From: JAATFS01 sp037145635
GTDB taxonomy: Bacteria; Pseudomonadota; Gammaproteobacteria; Xanthomonadales; Xanthomonadaceae
Reading direction: 5' to 3'
DNA length: 64,000 bases
Assembly: GCA_037145635.1 (NCBI GenBank)
Contig: JBBCXB010000007.1
Location: 124,001 to 188,000 of the forward strand
Numbering within the stretch: the first letter of the stretch is position 1; the number at the start of each line of letters is the position of its first letter. The translations under genes were made by a program, and so were the position numbers. Shown one piece after another: positions 61,963 through 64,000 of this stretch. Under the pieces are notes generated by a model. That model was not told the DNA's origin, made no database searches, and saw only the letters and a program-made list of their open reading frames with translations.

Positions 61963-63010
61963 GCGCGGGCGCCAACGGCGGCAGCGTCGCCATGTCCCAG
62001 CGCGGGGTCACGTGCACCGCCGCGTCGCCGTGCTGGCCGGCCTGCAGTCGCAGCGCGCCGGCGAAGGCGATCATCGCACCGTTGTCGGTGCACAGCGCCG
62101 GGCGCGGGAAGCACACCCGTCCGCCGTGCCGGGCGGCCATCGCCTCGAGCCGCTCCCGCAGGCGCCGGTTGGCGCCGACGCCGCCGGCCACCACCAGGGT
62201 GTCGCAGCCGGCCGCTTCCAGCGCGCGCGCGCACTTGATCGCCAGGGTGTCCACCACCGCGTCCTCGAACCCGCGCGCGATGTCGGCGCGGGTGGCGTCG
62301 GCCTGGTCGCTGCCGCGCCAGGCCAGCAGCACCTGGGTCTTGAGCCCGCTGAAACTGAAGTCCAGGCCCGGGCGGTCGGTCATCGGCCGCGCGAACTTGT
62401 ACCGGCCCGGCGTACCGGCCTCGGCCAGCGCCGCCAGCTGCGGGCCGCCGGGATACGGCAGCCCCATCATCTTGGCGGTCTTGTCGAAGGCCTCGCCGGC
62501 GGCGTCGTCCAGGGTCTCGCCCAGCAGCCGGTAGCGGCCGATCGCCTCCACCGCCACCAGCTGGGTGTGCCCGCCGGAGACCAGCAGCGCCACGAACGGC
62601 GGCGCTGGCGCGCCGTGCACCGGGTCGGGGTCCTCCATCAGCGGGGCCAGCAGGTGGCCCTCCATGTGGTGGACGCCCAGCGCCGGCACGTCCAGCGCCC
62701 ACGCCAGCGCGCGCGCCACGCTGGCGCCCACCAGCAGCGCCCCCACCAGCCCCGGGCCGGCGGTATAGGCCACGCCGTCGATGTCGCCGACCGCCAGGCC
62801 GGCCTCGGCCAGGGTCTGGCGCACCAGCGGCAGCAGCTTGCGGACGTGGTCGCGGCTGGCCAGCTCCGGCACCACGCCGCCATACTCGGCGTGCAGCGCG
62901 ATCTGGCTGTAGACCGCGTGCGCGCGCAGGGCGGCCGCGCCGGACAGGGCGGTGTCGTAGACCGCCACGCCGGTCTCGTCGCAGGAGGATTCGATGCCAA
63001 GGACTCTCAT
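61955..63010 (-). CDS. tsaD: tRNA N6-threonylcarbamoyladenosine synthase subunit
   Basis: Transfers the threonylcarbamoyl group to A37 of ANN-reading tRNAs, together with TsaB, TsaE and TsaC. The 351-aa product has the metal-binding HMEGH and the family's FVALLVSGGHTQLV, GETLDDAAGEAFDKTAKMMG, PYPGGPQLA, SFSGLKTQV and VVAGGVGANRRLR, with the C-terminal CTDNGAMIA. The start MRVLGIESSCDETGVAVYD at ATG 63010 is standard. The last codon and stop lie in a repeat array. The divergent rpsU promoter lies within 50 bases, an arrangement common in this group. Confidence 0.97.
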   Translation of the reverse strand: MRVLGIESSCDETGVAVYDTALSGAAALRAHAVYSQIALHAEYGGVVPELASRDHVRKLLPLVRQTLAEAGLAVGDIDGVAYTAGPGLVGALLVGASVARALAWALDVPALGVHHMEGHLLAPLMEDPDPVHGAPAPPFVALLVSGGHTQLVAVEAIGRYRLLGETLDDAAGEAFDKTAKMMGLPYPGGPQLAALAEAGTPGRYKFARPMTDRPGLDFSFSGLKTQVLLAWRGSDQADATRADIARGFEDAVVDTLAIKCARALEAAGCDTLVVAGGVGANRRLRERLEAMAARHGGRVCFPRPALCTDNGAMIAFAGALRLQAGQHGDAAVHVTPRWDMATLPPLAPARE

Positions 63011-63055
63011 GGCGCCCATTCTGGACCCTCTTGTCGGCCAGGCCAAACCCCGCGC

Positions 63056-63083
63056 TTGCAGTGCGCGCGCAAGCCGTTATAAT
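63056..63083 (+). promoter_or_regulatory. sigma-70 promoter of rpsU
   Basis: TTGCAG (63056-63061) and a perfect TATAAT (63078-63083) are separated by 16 bases, about 99 bases upstream of the rpsU start. This is the clearest sigma-70 promoter in the window. Confidence 0.88.
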
Positions 63084-63181
63084 GCGCGGCTCACCGGGAG
63101 AACCTCCCGGGAATACGTTATGCGAGTCCCATCGCAAGAGCCCGGCCATCCAGGTCGGACTTTCAAATTTCTGGAGAACCC

Positions 63182-63397
63182 ATGCCCAGCGTTAAAGTCC
63201 GCGAGAACGAGCCCTTCGAGTTTGCGCTCCGCCGTTTCAAGCGCACCTGCGAAAAGGCCGGCGTGCTGGCCGAGACCCGCAAGCGCGAGTTCTACGAAAA
63301 GCCGACCCAGGAGCGTAAGCGCAAGGCCGCTGCCGCTGTGAAGCGTCAGCTGCGTCGCTCTTCGCGCGACGTCACCAAGCGCCAGCGCCTGTACTGA
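63182..63397 (+). CDS. rpsU: 30S ribosomal protein S21
   Basis: A 71-aa small-subunit protein: [20 protein letters not shown], then [20 protein letters not shown], and the Lys/Arg-rich end [19 protein letters not shown]21 helps recruit mRNA to the 30S platform. The length and sequence match the gammaproteobacterial form. The ATG at 63182 lies after a GGAGAAC ribosome site. It has a clear promoter and a terminator-like hairpin before the next gene. It is the first gene of the classic rpsU run. Confidence 0.98.
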
Positions 63398-63459
63398 GCT
63401 GACGCCGCATCCTTCCGGTGGGTGGGCGCTGCAGGCGCTGCCTCCCGGTACGGTGCACT

Positions 63460-63490
63460 AGAGCCGGCACGCGCAAGCGTCGCCGGCTCT
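63460..63490 (+). terminator. hairpin after rpsU
   Basis: AGAGCCGGC (63460-63468) pairs with GCCGGCTCT (63482-63490). An inner ACGC/GCGT stem closes a GCAA tetraloop, with one bulged C. TTGCATT follows. It lies 62 bases after the rpsU stop and is a plausible partial terminator that would reduce read-through to the next gene. Confidence 0.7.
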
Positions 63491-63669
63491 TTGCATTGCC
63501 GTGGTCGCGGCCCTGCGGACCGCAGCGCCACCGCCGGCCCCATCCGGCCCCCGCGCTGCACCGGCCGCCGCCCGTCGTGCCGCGGGAGGCCGCGCCGCGG
63601 CGCCCCGTCCTCTTTCCGAACCCGGCCCGGCGCCGCGCGTTCACCCATGCAATCCCCTAGGAGCAAGAC

Positions 63670-64000
63670 ATGGCCCTCAAGCAGCAGCTCACCGACGACA
63701 TGAAGGCCGCCATGAAGGCGGGCGACAAGCACAGCCTGGGCGTGATCCGGCTGATCAATGCCGCGATCAAGCAGAAGGAAGTGGACGAGCGCATCGAGAT
63801 GGACGACGCGGCGGTGATCGCCGTGCTCGACAAGATGATCAAGCAGCGCAGGGACTCGGTGACCCAGTACGAGACCGCCCAGCGCGAGGACCTGGCCGCG
63901 GTCGAGCGCGAGGAGATCACCGTGATCGAGCGCTACGTGCCCGCCAAGATGGGCGAGGCGGAGATCGTCGCCGCGATCCAGGCCGCGATCGCCGAGACCG
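63670..64000 (+). CDS. yqeY: YqeY/GatB-like protein (start only, cut by window edge)
   Basis: About 110 codons are visible from ATG 63670, after AGGAG (63659-63663). The sequence MALKQQLTDDMKAAMKAGDK, LGVIRLINAAIKQKEVDERI and VIAVLDKMIKQRRDSVTQYE matches the N-terminal domain of the YqeY family. YqeY shares its C-terminal domain with GatB. The family often lies between rpsU and dnaG. The role is unclear; a link to tRNA amidation is suggested by the shared domain only. The gene continues beyond base 64000. Confidence 0.93.
   Translation, partial: MALKQQLTDDMKAAMKAGDKHSLGVIRLINAAIKQKEVDERIEMDDAAVIAVLDKMIKQRRDSVTQYETAQREDLAAVEREEITVIERYVPAKMGEAEIVAAIQAAIAET

Overview
This 64-kb, very GC-rich window looks like chromosome from a gammaproteobacterium of the family Xanthomonadaceae (Xanthomonas, Pseudoxanthomonas or Luteimonas type). 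The evidence is the core order rpoH - ung - response regulator - ftsX - ftsE - rhlB - trxA - rho, a Rho with a long N-terminal extension, a monomeric NADP isocitrate dehydrogenase next to aceK, intergenic palindromes built from GGGAAT-like units, and a candidate type IV secretion effector with a C-terminal domain like the Xanthomonadales VirB-interacting domain. Gene identities come from reading translated motifs only; no database search was possible.

Layout. 1-8415 is housekeeping: heat-shock sigma factor (cut by the window edge) with a sigma-E-like promoter, uracil-DNA glycosylase, a double-receiver response regulator, FtsEX, RhlB helicase, thioredoxin and Rho with a strong terminator. 8586-11647 holds a membrane-anchored PQQ dehydrogenase facing a secreted TonB-C-like protein. 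11884-19973 is a minus-strand run: monomeric Icd, a gamma-glutamylcyclotransferase-like protein, AceK, a 142-aa unknown, a KaiC-like double ATPase, and a soluble protein that fuses a diguanylate cyclase to a histidine kinase. 20288-24663 has a degenerate pseudouridine synthase, a lipoprotein, a LysM protein, QueF and an exported M20 amidohydrolase. 24928-32782 is an MdtABC-type RND efflux operon without an outer-membrane channel.

32849-39187 is a series of small minus-strand genes: a 2-oxoadipate dioxygenase homologue, secreted unknowns, a HAD hydrolase, two EF-hand proteins, a CPXCG protein and a D-Ala-D-Ala dipeptidase. 39349-41289 is the best candidate for an unusual system: a lipoprotein with an LprI/DUF1311-like domain (predicted immunity) directly upstream of a predicted peptidoglycan-degrading effector (lysozyme-like fold, peptidoglycan-binding domain, XVIPCD-like tail).

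41884-53188 is a divergent cluster for cell-wall fragments. To the left lie a TonB-dependent receptor, a serine hydrolase and an N-acetylmuramoyl-L-alanine amidase lipoprotein. To the right lie an NlpC/P60 peptidase, a dipeptide epimerase, an RpiR regulator, an L,D-transpeptidase-like protein and an APC permease. Together these could take up muropeptides, cut them and convert L-Ala-D-Glu into a usable dipeptide. An AT-rich intergenic region with a TGTCAA-N10-TTGACA inverted repeat sits between the two arms.

53258-64000 contains small membrane and acidic proteins, a soluble PQQ aldose dehydrogenase, a GH3 beta-glucosidase with a LacI-type operator-like site, an alpha-E/ATP-grasp pair, and then folB, tsaD, rpsU and the start of a yqeY-like gene at the window edge.
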